From Actinopolymorpha alba DSM 45243 (GTDB lineage: Bacteria; Actinomycetota; Actinomycetes; Propionibacteriales; Actinopolymorphaceae): 44,068 nt of DNA. The notes below the pieces were generated by a model. It had not been told where the DNA came from and searched no databases. It saw only the letters and a list, made by a program, of their open reading frames with translations. Made by a program: the position numbers and the translations under genes. The DNA lies in the NCBI RefSeq assembly GCF_000373925.1, contig NZ_KB892788.1:1-44068 (forward strand), given 5' to 3'. Of the stretch, positions 24,472-33,281 are shown in pieces (position 1 is the stretch's first letter; every line of letters begins with the position of its first letter).

Positions 24472-24530
24472 GCGATCAAGTAGTACACGATCACGATTCG
24501 ATCGGAGCCGGGGCACCTGCCACCCACGCG

Positions 24531-24947
24531 TCAGGCGGTCAGCAGCCCGACGCCGAGGCTGATCACACCCGCGGCGAGGGAGAGCGCACCGATCCAGAGC
24601 ACCACGATGAACCTGTTGGGTCCGGTGACGTTCCGGCCGGCGGAGGAGGCGAAGAACCCCGCCGACATCAGGATCGCGGCGACGGGCACCCCCAGCCGGG
24701 CGATCCACAGGAGTACGCCGGTGAGGCCGGTGGCGTCCACGTAGAGCAGGCCGACCAGGCTCAGGATCACGAGTACGCCGGCATGGCCGTGCCCGGCGCG
24801 CGCGAAGGCCTTCTGGAAGTCGGTCATCGGCACCTCGCCACGGGCGATCCGGGTCATGAACCAGCCGCCGACCTGGATGGTGACGATGGTGAGGAGAACC
24901 GCTCCGGCGATAATCCTGGATTCGGTACTCAGTGCCATGGTCGCCAC
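24531..24947 (-). CDS. four-helix membrane protein of unknown function
   Basis: A 138-residue protein from GTG 24947, which has an ideal AAAGGAG site seven bases upstream. Four hydrophobic segments lie at about 10-30, 52-72, 76-98 and 108-132. A short loop with TDFQKAFARAGHGHAG between the first two carries a conserved-looking His pair. It does not match a family I can name. It follows the DoxX-like gene by 31 bases on the same strand and is probably co-transcribed under MerR control. Confidence 0.75.
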   Translation of the reverse strand: MATMALSTESRIIAGAVLLTIVTIQVGGWFMTRIARGEVPMTDFQKAFARAGHGHAGVLVILSLVGLLYVDATGLTGVLLWIARLGVPVAAILMSAGFFASSAGRNVTGPNRFIVVLWIGALSLAAGVISLGVGLLTA

Positions 24948-24978
24948 GGCGTACTCCTTTCGATCAGCGTGACAAGGG

Positions 24979-25512
24979 TTATCGGGACACCGGAGTTGCT
25001 CCCGCGGCGCCGGGGTGCGGCAGGTGCAGTACGCGTCGAACCACCGTGCTGTCGGCCGATCGGGCCACCCAGACAGCGATCGCGATGTAGAGAACCTGTT
25101 CTGGAACGCGCAGCCACAACGATGTCGGCTCTCCTCCGTTGAACGACACGTGCGCGACGGCGGCGTAGATGTTCGCCGGAAGCAGGAGCACGTAGAGCGC
25201 GGCGAGGCTGATCCCGGCTGCCCAGCGGGTCGCGGCCACGACCAGGCCGACGGCACCCAACAACTCCAGCACTCCGGTCAGGTACACCATCGCGTCCGCG
25301 AACGGCACGACGGGCGGCACCATCCGGACCAGATCGGCGTGGTTGGGCATCGCGGTGACGCTCGCCGGTACGAAGTGTGCGCTCGCGGTGATGACGAGCA
25401 TGACGGCCATCCCGTGCGCAGCGCTGGCCGGCCAGCTGGCGAACCGCCGTACGCCAAGCGCGCCCAGGAGCCGGAAACCCAGTGTGGTGATCACCAGTAC
25501 GAGTTCGAGCAT
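24979..25512 (-). CDS. DoxX-family membrane protein
   Basis: A 177-residue protein with four predicted helices. GVLELLGAVGLVVAATRWAAG and LYVLLLPANIYAAVAH are typical of the DoxX/DoxD-like fold. An AAGGTGGAAGG ribosome site precedes ATG 25512. DoxX-like proteins in actinobacteria are linked to redox or membrane stress, but the function here is inference. It is divergent from a MerR regulator with a shared palindromic operator. Confidence 0.82.
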   Translation of the reverse strand: MLELVLVITTLGFRLLGALGVRRFASWPASAAHGMAVMLVITASAHFVPASVTAMPNHADLVRMVPPVVPFADAMVYLTGVLELLGAVGLVVAATRWAAGISLAALYVLLLPANIYAAVAHVSFNGGEPTSLWLRVPEQVLYIAIAVWVARSADSTVVRRVLHLPHPGAAGATPVSR

Positions 25513-25526
25513 GACCTTCCACCTTG

Positions 25527-25570
25527 ATGGATAGTTGAGGTATCCGTTTATGGATACTGATACTATCCAT
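25527..25570. promoter_or_regulatory. operator between DoxX operon and MerR gene
   Basis: Outer perfect 9-base arms ATGGATAGT (25527-25535) and ACTATCCAT (25562-25570) enclose an inner pair GTATCC/GGATAC (25540-25545 and 25552-25557). Nested palindromes between divergent genes are expected for a MerR-family site. Confidence 0.7.
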
Positions 25571-25590
25571 GACGACGGAGAGGAAGGCAA

Positions 25591-26265
25591 ATGCGTATCG
25601 CGGAGCTGAGCCGGCGGTCAGGGATCGCGGTCCCGACGATCAAGTACTACCTGCGGGAGGGTCTGCTGCCGCCCGGCGAGCTGACCAGTCCCAACCAGGC
25701 CAGCTACGACGAGCATCACCTGCATCGACTCCGCCTGATCCGAGCCTTGACGGACCTCGCGCAGGTTCCCGTGGCCGGGGTCAGAGTCGTCCTGGAAGTG
25801 CTCGACTCCGACACGATGTCCCTTCACGCCCGGATCGGTACGGTGCATCGAGCGATCAGCCCGAGTCGGCGGCTGACCGCGAGTGACGATGCGCGCACCG
25901 CCGCCGCGGACCAGGTGCGGGAACTCATCGAACGCCGCGACTGGCAGGTCGAGCCGGACGCACCTGCCATCGGCACTCTGGTCGAGACCATCGCCGTCCT
26001 GCGGACGCTCGGCCAGGACCATCTGCTCGGCACCCTGGACTCCTATGCGGAGGCCGTTGAGCGGTTCACCGAACTGGAGGTCGCGGCGGTCACCTCGCGC
26101 ACAGACCCTGATCAGATCGCCGAAAGCGTGGTGATCGGAACCATCCTCGGCGAGACACTCATCTCCGCACTACGCCTGCTGGCCCAGGAGAACAACTCGG
26201 CCCGACAGTTGGGCCAGAACACCCGATCGAAGCGGCGCAGTGAAGGAACGCGCCGACGCGCTTAG
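25591..26265 (+). CDS. MerR-family transcriptional regulator
   Basis: A 224-residue protein. The winged-helix N-terminus MRIAELSRRSGIAVPTIKYY and LREGLLPPG is a textbook MerR domain. The helical C-terminus (about 80-200) is longer than in metal sensors and has no Cys pair, so it is likely a small-molecule or drug sensor. It probably controls itself and the divergent DoxX operon through the nested palindrome. Confidence 0.9.
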   Translation: MRIAELSRRSGIAVPTIKYYLREGLLPPGELTSPNQASYDEHHLHRLRLIRALTDLAQVPVAGVRVVLEVLDSDTMSLHARIGTVHRAISPSRRLTASDDARTAAADQVRELIERRDWQVEPDAPAIGTLVETIAVLRTLGQDHLLGTLDSYAEAVERFTELEVAAVTSRTDPDQIAESVVIGTILGETLISALRLLAQENNSARQLGQNTRSKRRSEGTRRRA

Positions 26266-26853
26266 GCCGGGTCCGTAGGCACCGCGAGCTTCTTTCCGGG
26301 CGTGTTCGCTGTGCGACTATGCGTCAGGTTCAATGAGTCGACGCAGTTCCGCCATGAATCGGGAGAGGTCGGCTGAGGTGACCCGCTGGAGCCGGAGTTG
26401 ATAGATGGATTTCACGGCTTCTGATCTACGCAGGGCACCTTGCCGAGATCTATCAACGGCACGCTGCGTTTATCGGCGTGCGGAGGAGATCCGAGAAGGG
26501 CCGCGCCCGGGACCGGTGAACTGGATTCGGGCGTCCATGGCGGTGCTCCTTTCAGGTCAAGGGCTGGTGCCTTCGGGATCGTTGATCCCGCTAACGGGCA
26601 TCCAGTGAGGAGAGCGCGAACATCAGTGGGTGGCGCCGTCACGATCCTCATGGCGGTCGCCTGGAGAGGCGTCTACGGACGGTACCTCCGCCGCCCTTGT
26701 AGCGCCAGCAATTTCCGCGCGGGCCGGTCGACCCGAGTCGTGGGATGGATACGAGGCAGCCACTTTGGACGATCAGGTGCGTGTCGGGCGATGAGTTTGG
26801 GAACGGTCCCGAGTCAGGATCTGTGTCAGCGATGCCACTTGTGAGGAGAGTCC
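26266..26853. other. gene-poor stretch with one broken minus-strand reading
   Basis: No intact gene is visible. On the minus strand an AAAGGAG site eight bases before ATG 26538 starts a 22-residue reading (MDARIQFTGPGRG) that stops at 26470. In another frame, SIYQLRLQRVTSADLSRF runs to a stop at 26317. The strong ribosome site suggests a former gene of about 70 residues, now frameshifted. I do not recognise the family. GGGATC-GTT-GATCCC near 26576 is a small palindrome. Confidence 0.4.
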
Positions 26854-27368
26854 ATGCTGCCCGAGCCGATTTCGGCGAAAGACCTCAACATCTACGGCGA
26901 CGCCGAGTTGCCCTGGAGCCGGGTGCGTGAGGCGTTGAAGACCCTGCCTCGGCCGGAGACTCCACAGTTTCTCGGGACCGTTCGACCGGACGGCAGCCCG
27001 CATTCGGCGGGCATCGGCTGCATCGAGCACGATGGCGGCTTCTACTTCACCAGCGGCCCCAAGACCTGAAGTCCCGCAATCTGGCCGCCAATCCGGCCTG
27101 CGCCCTGTCGTTCCGGCTTTCCGATGTCGACCTGGTGCTGGAGGGCGAGGCGCACCGAACCACCGACGTGGGCGAACTCGACCAGGTCACCACGTTGTTC
27201 CGCGATTCCGGCTGGCCCGCCGAACGCGACGGCGACGCGGTCACCGCTCCGTACAGTGCCCAAAGCGCTGGGCCGCCGCCCTGGTATCTCTACCGTTTCG
27301 CCGTCCGCACCGCTGTCGGAGTCGCGCTCACCGCCCCACACGGGGCGACACACTGGCGGTTCGCGTAA
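26854..27368 (+). pseudogene. pyridoxamine-5'-phosphate-oxidase-family protein with a frameshift
   Basis: The first 71 residues (LPRPETPQFLGTVRPDGSPH, then GGFYFTSGPKT) are the start of a split-barrel FMN/F420-binding PPOX-family protein. A stop follows at 27067-27069. One frame over the protein continues without a gap as KSRNLAANPACALSFRLSD and ends WRFA at 27368. The junction ACCTGAAGTCC lacks a single base compared with the expected codon. It is a recent one-base deletion or a sequencing error. The full product would be about 171 residues. Confidence 0.75.
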
Positions 27369-27443
27369 GAAGCGCCCATCCACTCGCACGGCCGGGATGA
27401 ACCGTTCACCTCTCACTTGATGCAAGGCGTCATGTACGTGCCT

Positions 27444-28064
27444 TCACGGGTTGCTGGGCCGGCGCTGTCTGGACCTGCCTGAGGAAGGGGCGACCAGAAT
27501 CGAATGGATCGTCGCGACGAGGGTGGCCGCGACCTCGCTGCCGTTCATGCGCCCGGCGTGGACCTCGTCTGCGGCGCCGTGCACGACGTAGTGCACGACG
27601 TTGACGAGCCAGGTGATCGGCAGGTCAGTGCGGAAGGTGCCGTCAGCTTGACCGCGGCGGATAAGGTCTTCGACCCGTGCGGAGGGGCCGGCGTGCAAGT
27701 CGCGAATGCGTCCGGCGGGCAGTGTTCCCTCTGCTGCTGCCAGCAGTGCCGTGGATTCAGCGAGCAGGGTCCAGCTGGAATCAAGTAACCGTGCCAGTGC
27801 GTCGCGTGCGTCCCCGGTGAGGTCCACGGCCGACAGCGTCGCCTCGCCGTCGCGAAGGGCGTCGACCACGGCGGCCTCGACGAGTTCGGCGCGGCTGGGG
27901 AAGTGCCCGTAGAGCGTCATCCGTCCCACACCCGCAGCTTTGGCGATCTCGTCGATGGTCGCTTCTGGGTTGCCGCTCAGGGTTGCGCGCGCCGCGGAGA
28001 CGATGCGGGCGATGCTGCGTTCGGCGTCAGCGCGCCGACGTGGTCGGGCAGCGGCGGGAGACAT
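27444..28064 (-). CDS. TetR-family repressor
   Basis: A 206-residue protein. The HTH reads ATIDEIAKAAGVGRMTLYGHFPSRAELVEA at about 35-65, as in TetR_N. The C-terminal ligand domain is helical. It is divergent from a DHA2-type exporter, with two matching palindromes between them, so it very probably represses the exporter and itself until a drug-like ligand binds. Confidence 0.92.
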   Translation of the reverse strand: MSPAAARPRRRADAERSIARIVSAARATLSGNPEATIDEIAKAAGVGRMTLYGHFPSRAELVEAAVVDALRDGEATLSAVDLTGDARDALARLLDSSWTLLAESTALLAAAEGTLPAGRIRDLHAGPSARVEDLIRRGQADGTFRTDLPITWLVNVVHYVVHGAADEVHAGRMNGSEVAATLVATIHSILVAPSSGRSRQRRPSNP

Positions 28065-28074
28065 GCCACCAGTT

Positions 28075-28137
28075 TAACTCGTACGGGAATGTACGCGTTA
28101 GCCTAGCCCGTTAGAAGCTCGTACTTGGATGTACGAG
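28075..28137. promoter_or_regulatory. two TetR operators between repressor and exporter
   Basis: Site 1 (28075-28100) is TAACTCGTAC, then GGGAAT, then GTACGCGTTA: an imperfect palindrome with one mismatch pair. Site 2 (28118-28137) is CTCGTAC, TTGGAT, GTACGAG: a perfect 7-base palindrome. Both share the CTCGTAC/GTACG core with a 6-base spacer, so they are very likely the sites of the flanking TetR regulator. Confidence 0.8.
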
Positions 28138-28154
28138 TTAGGCGGGAGATTCCG

Positions 28155-29555
28155 ATGACACAACACGAGGCCAGCGCGACATCGGCGCGGCACAGCGCGG
28201 CCCATCCGCTGCGATGGCGCATCCTGGGCTTTCTTGGTGTAGCCCAGTTGATGTTGATCCTCGACGTGACGGTGGTGGCTATCGCGCTGCCGCACATGGG
28301 GACGGATCTTGGTCTGAGCCGAGCGGCGCTGACCTGGACGGTGAGCGCATACACGTTGACCTTCGGTGGCCTGATGCTGCTGGGTGGTCGGATCGCAGAC
28401 CTGATCGGCGCCAGGCGGGTGGTGCTCGCCGGTCTGCTGCTGTTCACGGTGGCGTCGCTGGTGACCGGTCTCGCCCAGTCCTCCATGATGCTGCTGAGCG
28501 GTCGGGTCGCGCAGGGTGTTGGCGCGGCGCTGTTGTCTCCGGCGGCGCTGTCCCTGGTGGTGACGCTGTTCGACGGCGACGAGCGGAGCAGGGCGCTCGG
28601 GGTCTGGTCGGCTCTCGGTGGTGGCGGCGCGGCGCTCGGTGTTCTGCTGGGTGGTCTGCTCACGGCCGGGCCGGGCTGGCCGTGGGTGTTCTACGTAAAC
28701 GTGCCGATCGGGCTGGGCATCCTGGCCGCTCTCGTGCGGATGCTGCCGAGGCAGACCACCCCCGTACCCGGGGGCCGGCTGGATGTCCTGGGGGCGCTCC
28801 TGGTCACCGCCTCCTCCGGCGCGATGATCTACCTGCTGGTCAACGCCGGCGATCACGGGTGGCTCACCGGTGCCAACGCCGGGCTGGTCGTACTGGCCGC
28901 GGTGGGCTACGCGGCGTTCGTGGCGCGGCAGAAGACCGCCCGCTCACCCCTTATGGACGTCGCATTGCTGGTCCGACGCCCGGTGGCTACTGGCACGTTC
29001 CTCATCCTGATGGCGACCGCGCTGATGATCGCCGTGTTCTTCCTCGGCACGTTCTACTTCCAGCACGCGAACGGTTACGGCGCCCTGCACACGGGTCTGC
29101 TGTTTCTTCCGGTCGCACTGGCGACGATGCTGGGTGCTCAGCTCACCGGCCGGGTGCTCGCCCGATGGGGAGCGCGCCGACTTGCCGTCGCCGGGCTCAT
29201 CGTCGCCGCGATCGGGATGGCTGTGCCCGCACTGTGGATGTACCCAGCGGTCGTGGTGATCGGCGTCGCGATCGCTGCCGCGGGGACCGGTGCATTGTTC
29301 GTTGTCGCGTCGGCGACCGCACTTGGGCAGGTGGCTCCGCACGAGAGCGGGATCGCTTCCGGCATCGTCAGCACGTTCCACGAGTTCGGTGCTTCCCTCG
29401 GAGCGGCTGTCATCTCGAGCGTCGCAGCGGCGAGCCTCGCCGACAACACGCTCGGCGGTTTTACCAACGGTTTCGTCGTCGCCGCGGTCGCCGCTGGTGT
29501 GGCAGCTGTCGTGGCCGCTCTTCTGACGCCTGGGCGAACAACCAAGGCGACGTGA
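28155..29555 (+). CDS. MFS drug exporter, DHA2 type
   Basis: A 466-residue membrane protein with GGCGGGAG upstream of ATG 28155. Motif C-like LDVTVVAIALPHMGTDL and motif A LGGRIADLIGARRV are in place, followed by VTGLAQSSMMLLSGRVAQGVGAA. The hydropathy suggests 14 helices, shared with EmrB/QacA-type proton-coupled exporters. The divergent TetR gene and operators indicate substrate-induced expression. The substrate is unknown. Confidence 0.9.
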   Translation: MTQHEASATSARHSAAHPLRWRILGFLGVAQLMLILDVTVVAIALPHMGTDLGLSRAALTWTVSAYTLTFGGLMLLGGRIADLIGARRVVLAGLLLFTVASLVTGLAQSSMMLLSGRVAQGVGAALLSPAALSLVVTLFDGDERSRALGVWSALGGGGAALGVLLGGLLTAGPGWPWVFYVNVPIGLGILAALVRMLPRQTTPVPGGRLDVLGALLVTASSGAMIYLLVNAGDHGWLTGANAGLVVLAAVGYAAFVARQKTARSPLMDVALLVRRPVATGTFLILMATALMIAVFFLGTFYFQHANGYGALHTGLLFLPVALATMLGAQLTGRVLARWGARRLAVAGLIVAAIGMAVPALWMYPAVVVIGVAIAAAGTGALFVVASATALGQVAPHESGIASGIVSTFHEFGASLGAAVISSVAAASLADNTLGGFTNGFVVAAVAAGVAAVVAALLTPGRTTKAT

Positions 29556-29614
29556 CCGTCGGTTCGGGCAGTCCGGTGGGCCTGCGGAGTCTGTCCCGGC
29601 AGCCCGCTTAGGAG

Positions 29615-29649
29615 CAGGACCCGCGGTGGCAGATCCACCGCGGGTCCTG
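29615..29649. terminator. bidirectional hairpin terminator
   Basis: CAGGACCCGCGGTGG and CCACCGCGGGTCCTG are perfect 15-base arms around a 5-base loop. It sits between the exporter (+) and the convergent TIGR03086-family gene (-). Confidence 0.88.
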
Positions 29650-29684
29650 AGCGTGCCGGGCAACGCCGGCCCAACGGAAGCCCG

Positions 29685-30260
29685 TCAGCGCGGTGTCCAG
29701 AACGGGTCGCGGCCGATGAAGCCGAGCATCCGGGTTTGAGCATCAGCGTCGTCGGGAGTAGGGACGGCTGGACCGTACTGGCCTGAGGCGCGCAGCAGGT
29801 CGTCGATCGGCTCCATACCGGCCAGCAGCGCCGCGCAGAACTCGGGGTCGAGCTGGTCGTCCTGCCCGGTGCCGCGGGCCAGGTCCCAGGTGTGCATGAA
29901 CACGTCGGAGGTGTAGAACCGGTCGATCGCCTGGTCCAGGGGTACTTCACCGGTGTGCGGGTTGACCAACAACCGGTGCGGGGTCTCCGGGTCATCCAGC
30001 AGCGTCTGCACTGCGGCGCACTGTGTCTCCCAGGCCGCGACCGGGTCGTCGTCCACGCTGGGTCCGGTGGGCAGCTCGACGCTGGTGCCGGCGGCAAGGA
30101 ACGCTGGGAACCATTCGACGAGGTGGCGTACCACGTCGCGGGCGGTCCAGCCGGCGACCGGGGCGGGGGCGTCCCAGTGCTTGGCACCGCGGACGCGATC
30201 GGTGAACCCAGCGGCGATCTGGCGGTGCCGCTCGGCGGGGTGCAGGTCAGAAAGTGCCAT
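29685..30260 (-). CDS. TIGR03086/MDMPI-family protein
   Basis: A 191-residue DinB-like four-helix protein. VAGWTARDVVRHLVEWFP and DVFMHTWDLARGTG contain the family histidines that hold a metal. The C-terminal Asp-rich segment ends ...GRDPFWTPR, common in TIGR03086. It is the last gene of a three-gene operon with an SRPBCC protein and an ArsR regulator and overlaps the SRPBCC gene by 14 bases. Likely thiol-dependent chemistry, with unknown substrate. Confidence 0.85.
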   Translation of the reverse strand: MALSDLHPAERHRQIAAGFTDRVRGAKHWDAPAPVAGWTARDVVRHLVEWFPAFLAAGTSVELPTGPSVDDDPVAAWETQCAAVQTLLDDPETPHRLLVNPHTGEVPLDQAIDRFYTSDVFMHTWDLARGTGQDDQLDPEFCAALLAGMEPIDDLLRASGQYGPAVPTPDDADAQTRMLGFIGRDPFWTPR

Positions 30261-30717
30261 CGGCCAGCATCCTTTCAAGCTTGGCATAGCCGTCTTTCAC
30301 GCCGGTCTCCATGCCGCTCTCCAGCCAGGCGTCGCGGGCCTCGAAGCTGTCCACCAGCGACTGGGCGCGCAGCCCGCTCCGGCCGTTGCCGAGGTCGTCG
30401 AACCACAGTGTCTCCAGGGCCACCCCATCGGGTTCGCCCTCGTACGTGAACGTCTGCACGATCCGGTCCGGGCGCACGTCGTGGAAGCAGCCGCGGAACG
30501 CGTACTCCGCTCCGTCGCCGGCGATGGACACGTACCGGTAGCTGCCGCCGGTACGCGCGTCCCAGTGGTCGATGCGTGTGCGCAGGGTGTCCGGGCCGAC
30601 CCATCGCCTGAACAGCTCGGCGTCGGTGTGTGCCCGGAACAGCTGCTCAGGTGTGGCCTGGAACTCGCGCGCGATGCGGATGATGGGGACCTTGTGGTCC
30701 GCCTCGATCGTGGTCAT
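30247..30717 (-). CDS. SRPBCC/AHSA1-domain protein
   Basis: A 156-residue protein with the AHSA1 pattern: IRIAREFQATPEQLFRAHTD, LFRRWVGPD, GGSYRYVSIAG and GYAKLERMLAD. The START-like cavity binds a hydrophobic ligand. The gene starts 3 bases after the ArsR gene stops. ArsR plus AHSA1 plus TIGR03086 is a recurrent actinobacterial operon of unproved function. Confidence 0.88.
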   Translation of the reverse strand: MTTIEADHKVPIIRIAREFQATPEQLFRAHTDAELFRRWVGPDTLRTRIDHWDARTGGSYRYVSIAGDGAEYAFRGCFHDVRPDRIVQTFTYEGEPDGVALETLWFDDLGNGRSGLRAQSLVDSFEARDAWLESGMETGVKDGYAKLERMLADGTF

Positions 30718-30720
30718 GCC

Positions 30721-31068
30721 TTAGTGCTCCTTGTGTTCGTCGGCCTCGTTCATCCCGGCCAACACGCGGTCGAGGCGCTGGTAGCGCTGCTCGGCCTGCC
30801 GACGGTACCGCTCAATCCATTCGTCCATCAGGTCAAACGCTCCAGTCTCCAGGTGCACCGCGCGCGGCTGTGGACCGCGCAACCGGCTCACCAGGCCCGC
30901 CTGCTCCAGTACCCGCAGATGCTTGTACACGGCCTGCACGCTGATCTGGTACGGCTCGGCGAGTTGGTTCACCGTGGCGTCGGCGACCGCGAGCCGGGCC
31001 ACCATGTCACGGCGGGTCGGGTCTGACAGGGCGGTGAAGACCTTGGACAGGATGTCGGCCGGCACCAT
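30721..31068 (-). CDS. ArsR-family regulator
   Basis: A 115-residue winged-helix protein. VFTALSDPTRRDMVARLA and ISVQAVYKHLRVLEQAGLV are the canonical ArsR elements. No cysteine is visible in the alpha-3 or alpha-5 metal positions, so it is not a standard metal sensor. It is the first gene of the operon with an SRPBCC and a TIGR03086-family gene. A 12-base palindrome lies just ahead of its start. Confidence 0.92.
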   Translation of the reverse strand: MVPADILSKVFTALSDPTRRDMVARLAVADATVNQLAEPYQISVQAVYKHLRVLEQAGLVSRLRGPQPRAVHLETGAFDLMDEWIERYRRQAEQRYQRLDRVLAGMNEADEHKEH

Positions 31069-31080
31069 CGTCCTCGTTTC

Positions 31081-31092
31081 AACCGATTGGTT
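31081..31092. promoter_or_regulatory. operator candidate of the ArsR operon
   Basis: AACCGATTGGTT (arms AACC/GGTT around GATT) lies 12 bases upstream of the ArsR start codon. The size and placement suit autoregulation by the ArsR dimer. Between it and the next gene (31093-31234) I see nothing supportable. Confidence 0.55.
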
Positions 31093-31234
31093 TAAAGGCC
31101 AAGGTAGTCCGTTGACGCACCACGGTCAAGGGAGCTCGCGCTCGATAACCTCGCCGCACTACACAAGCAAGTCGCCGTGGCTCCTGGGCCGCCACGCCAC
31201 TCCGTCAGTGTCGTCGCCGCCGTGCTGGCGTGCG

Positions 31235-31579
31235 TCACCGACAGACATGAGCGTCGGCCGCTCGCCGCAGGTCTGCAGCGATGTCGTCCCAGTCTGGACC
31301 GTGTAGGTAGAGGTTGTCCGCCGCCTCGCGCATGATCGCTGGGTCGTCAGGTCGCTGCAGGAGAATCAGCCGGTAAGCGAGGTTGCGGACCCAGACCGGC
31401 AGAAGGCCGTCAACGACGTGTGGGCATAGTTCATGCAGCATGGCGAGGATCGAGTCCGGGTCGGCGAAGGTCAGTTCCTCAACGAAGTGGCGTTCCTGGT
31501 GGTCGAGGTTGCACTCTGGCGTGGGTCGGTACTCGTCGCCGTAGAGGCAGCGGGCGTGCTCCGTCAGGGTGCTATGCAT
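31235..31579 (-). CDS. hypothetical protein, acidic, no family recognised
   Basis: A 114-residue reading from ATG 31579. It is acidic and helix-rich: MHSTLTEHARCLYGDEYRPT, DPDSILAMLHELCPHVVDG, PAIMREAADNLYLHGPDWDD. The composition (few Arg runs, regular hydrophobic spacing) looks like a real cytoplasmic protein, not a shadow. No longer reading competes on the other strand. No partner gene or motif points to a function. Confidence 0.55.
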   Translation of the reverse strand: MHSTLTEHARCLYGDEYRPTPECNLDHQERHFVEELTFADPDSILAMLHELCPHVVDGLLPVWVRNLAYRLILLQRPDDPAIMREAADNLYLHGPDWDDIAADLRRAADAHVCR

Positions 31580-31740
31580 GGTCGGGAGCCTACGGCTGCC
31601 GTGATCTGCGGGACAGAACCCTAGGCCGAGAGAGCGGCTGATGTGTGGCCGTGATCAGGCGGGGATGCTGCGCGAAACAGCGAGCTGCGCCGGGCCATCG
31701 AACATTTCCCTCGCCGGTTACCTCTGGCGTCTCTTTAGAT

Positions 31741-33030
31741 CTACTGCTTACCGGTGGCAGATCGAGCATGGCAGCGATCGGCGTCAGGCATCTTCTGAGG
31801 AGTCCGGGGATGAGGAACAGTGGTACGAACCACGGCCCGGCCATCTGGAAGTTCGGATGGACATAATGGCGTGGCTTCGCGGTCACCACATTCGTTCGCG
31901 GTTGTCATTGACGGCCTGCGGATCCGGAGGGTCGAGAAGACGGCCATCGTGAGCCAGAGCGCGGGTTCGAGTTCCCAGTGTGCCGACAACCACATGGGAG
32001 CCCAGCAGGCGAGCAGCGAACCCAGGATGAGGGTGCGACCGGAAGCACCGCGGGTGCCGGTGATGAGGGTGGTAGCGACGACGGCGGCGAAGATCGCCAA
32101 ACCGATAATGCCGAGCCCAGTGCCGACCTCGAGGACTATGTTGTGGGCGCCGAGTCGTAGCGGTGGGAGGGTGGTGAATCCACCAGCGCCGATTCCCAGG
32201 AGCCAGTGATCGATGAACGTTTGTCTGGCAAGCGGCCACAGAATCAGCCGGTAAGAAAGGTCCCCGGTCGAACGTACGGACGCAGCGTCAACAGCGCGCA
32301 GCCAACTGGTCGCCAATCCAGTTGAGATCACGAGTGCCGTCAGACAGATTCCAATGCACAAAATGGAGATCCCGCGACGAAGAACGAACCGATGTATGGG
32401 CAGCCAAGCGGCGACGAGAACGACCCCGACAAGCGCTCCGCGACAGCCAGTTTGCAGGATCCCAAAAACAATTGCCACGGCGGCAGCGGCCAATACCAAT
32501 CGAGCCCATCGAGCCGAGGAGTGGGTGGTCCAGAGCAGGATTATGACGACGAGACCGGTGACCAGCGCGTAGGCCAGGTTGTTGACATTTATCCCGTCGA
32601 TGCCATAACGGGCGGTCGAGAACCCGACGACCAAGGGCATTGTTGGGTTCTGGTAGATCAGAAGAACGATGGCGACAAGGCAACCGCTGACGTAACCCCA
32701 GGCGACCACGGATATCCGCCGCTGGTTGGTGATGATGGTCCGGGTGGCCAGAAAAATTATGAGGACTTCGAGTAGGCAGCGGACGGTGTACCAGGTCCAT
32801 TGTGGCTGGATAGCCCAGACGATCGACGTGGCAGCGAAGGCCACATAGAGCATTGCAAATGTCTCTGGAGCCTCTATGCGCAGATGCCTGACGTGCAACA
32901 GCAGGATCACAGCGCAGATAACTGACCCGTGTACGACCGCGATCGCGGGGTTGAAAACCGAAGTCGCCGCCACACCTCCAAGCAGGAGGGGCGAGGCGGT
33001 AGTTATCGCGCGCTGCGGGCTCATCGGCAT
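31741..33030 (-). CDS. O-antigen ligase/Wzy-like polytopic membrane protein
   Basis: About 429 residues with ten or more hydrophobic helices. The signature segment HWLLGIGAGGF, then HNIVLEVGTGLGIIGLAI, is the Wzy_C/WaaL-type periplasmic loop with its conserved Gly-rich GxGxGxF and the following HN. Such proteins ligate or polymerise surface polysaccharide at the outer face of the membrane. ATG 33030 is chosen for its GGAGG site 5 bases upstream; ATG 33057 (MSDIARED) and a longer frame are also open. The last 50 residues are polar and cytoplasmic. It stands alone with no glycosyltransferase nearby. Confidence 0.8.
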   Translation of the reverse strand: MPMSPQRAITTASPLLLGGVAATSVFNPAIAVVHGSVICAVILLLHVRHLRIEAPETFAMLYVAFAATSIVWAIQPQWTWYTVRCLLEVLIIFLATRTIITNQRRISVVAWGYVSGCLVAIVLLIYQNPTMPLVVGFSTARYGIDGINVNNLAYALVTGLVVIILLWTTHSSARWARLVLAAAAVAIVFGILQTGCRGALVGVVLVAAWLPIHRFVLRRGISILCIGICLTALVISTGLATSWLRAVDAASVRSTGDLSYRLILWPLARQTFIDHWLLGIGAGGFTTLPPLRLGAHNIVLEVGTGLGIIGLAIFAAVVATTLITGTRGASGRTLILGSLLACWAPMWLSAHWELEPALWLTMAVFSTLRIRRPSMTTANECGDREATPLCPSELPDGRAVVRTTVPHPRTPQKMPDADRCHARSATGKQ

Positions 33031-33156
33031 CAGGTCCTCCCGCGCGATGTCGCTCATGTGAGGATCCGACCTAGACGAATTCCCGGTGGCCTTCTCGGCG
33101 AGCGGCAGAACAGACACGTCCCCAACAGTAAACGCCAACAAACACAAGCCGGGCGA

Positions 33157-33230
33157 TCAGGTATTGGCGCGGACGATAGTCCAGTCCAGATTGCTGGCGG
33201 CGAGCCGGAGAGTGCCTGATCCGTCCGGTG
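33157..33230 (-). pseudogene. short NAD(P)-binding-protein fragment
   Basis: The minus strand reads LRLAASNLDWTIVRANT and stops at 33157. AAxxLDWTIVRP is a signature of NmrA/atypical short-chain dehydrogenases. Only about 22 residues are recognisable, so this is a remnant. Confidence 0.45.
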
Positions 33231-33281
33231 CGTGACCGTTGCCGCCCTCGTGGCGGGGGCGGCGTCTGCCTACGCTGACCG

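Noticed and set aside
31955-31985. GGGTTCGAGTTCCC as a possible tRNA T-arm
   Set aside because: It lies inside the O-antigen-ligase-like gene, with no acceptor stem or anticodon arm around it.
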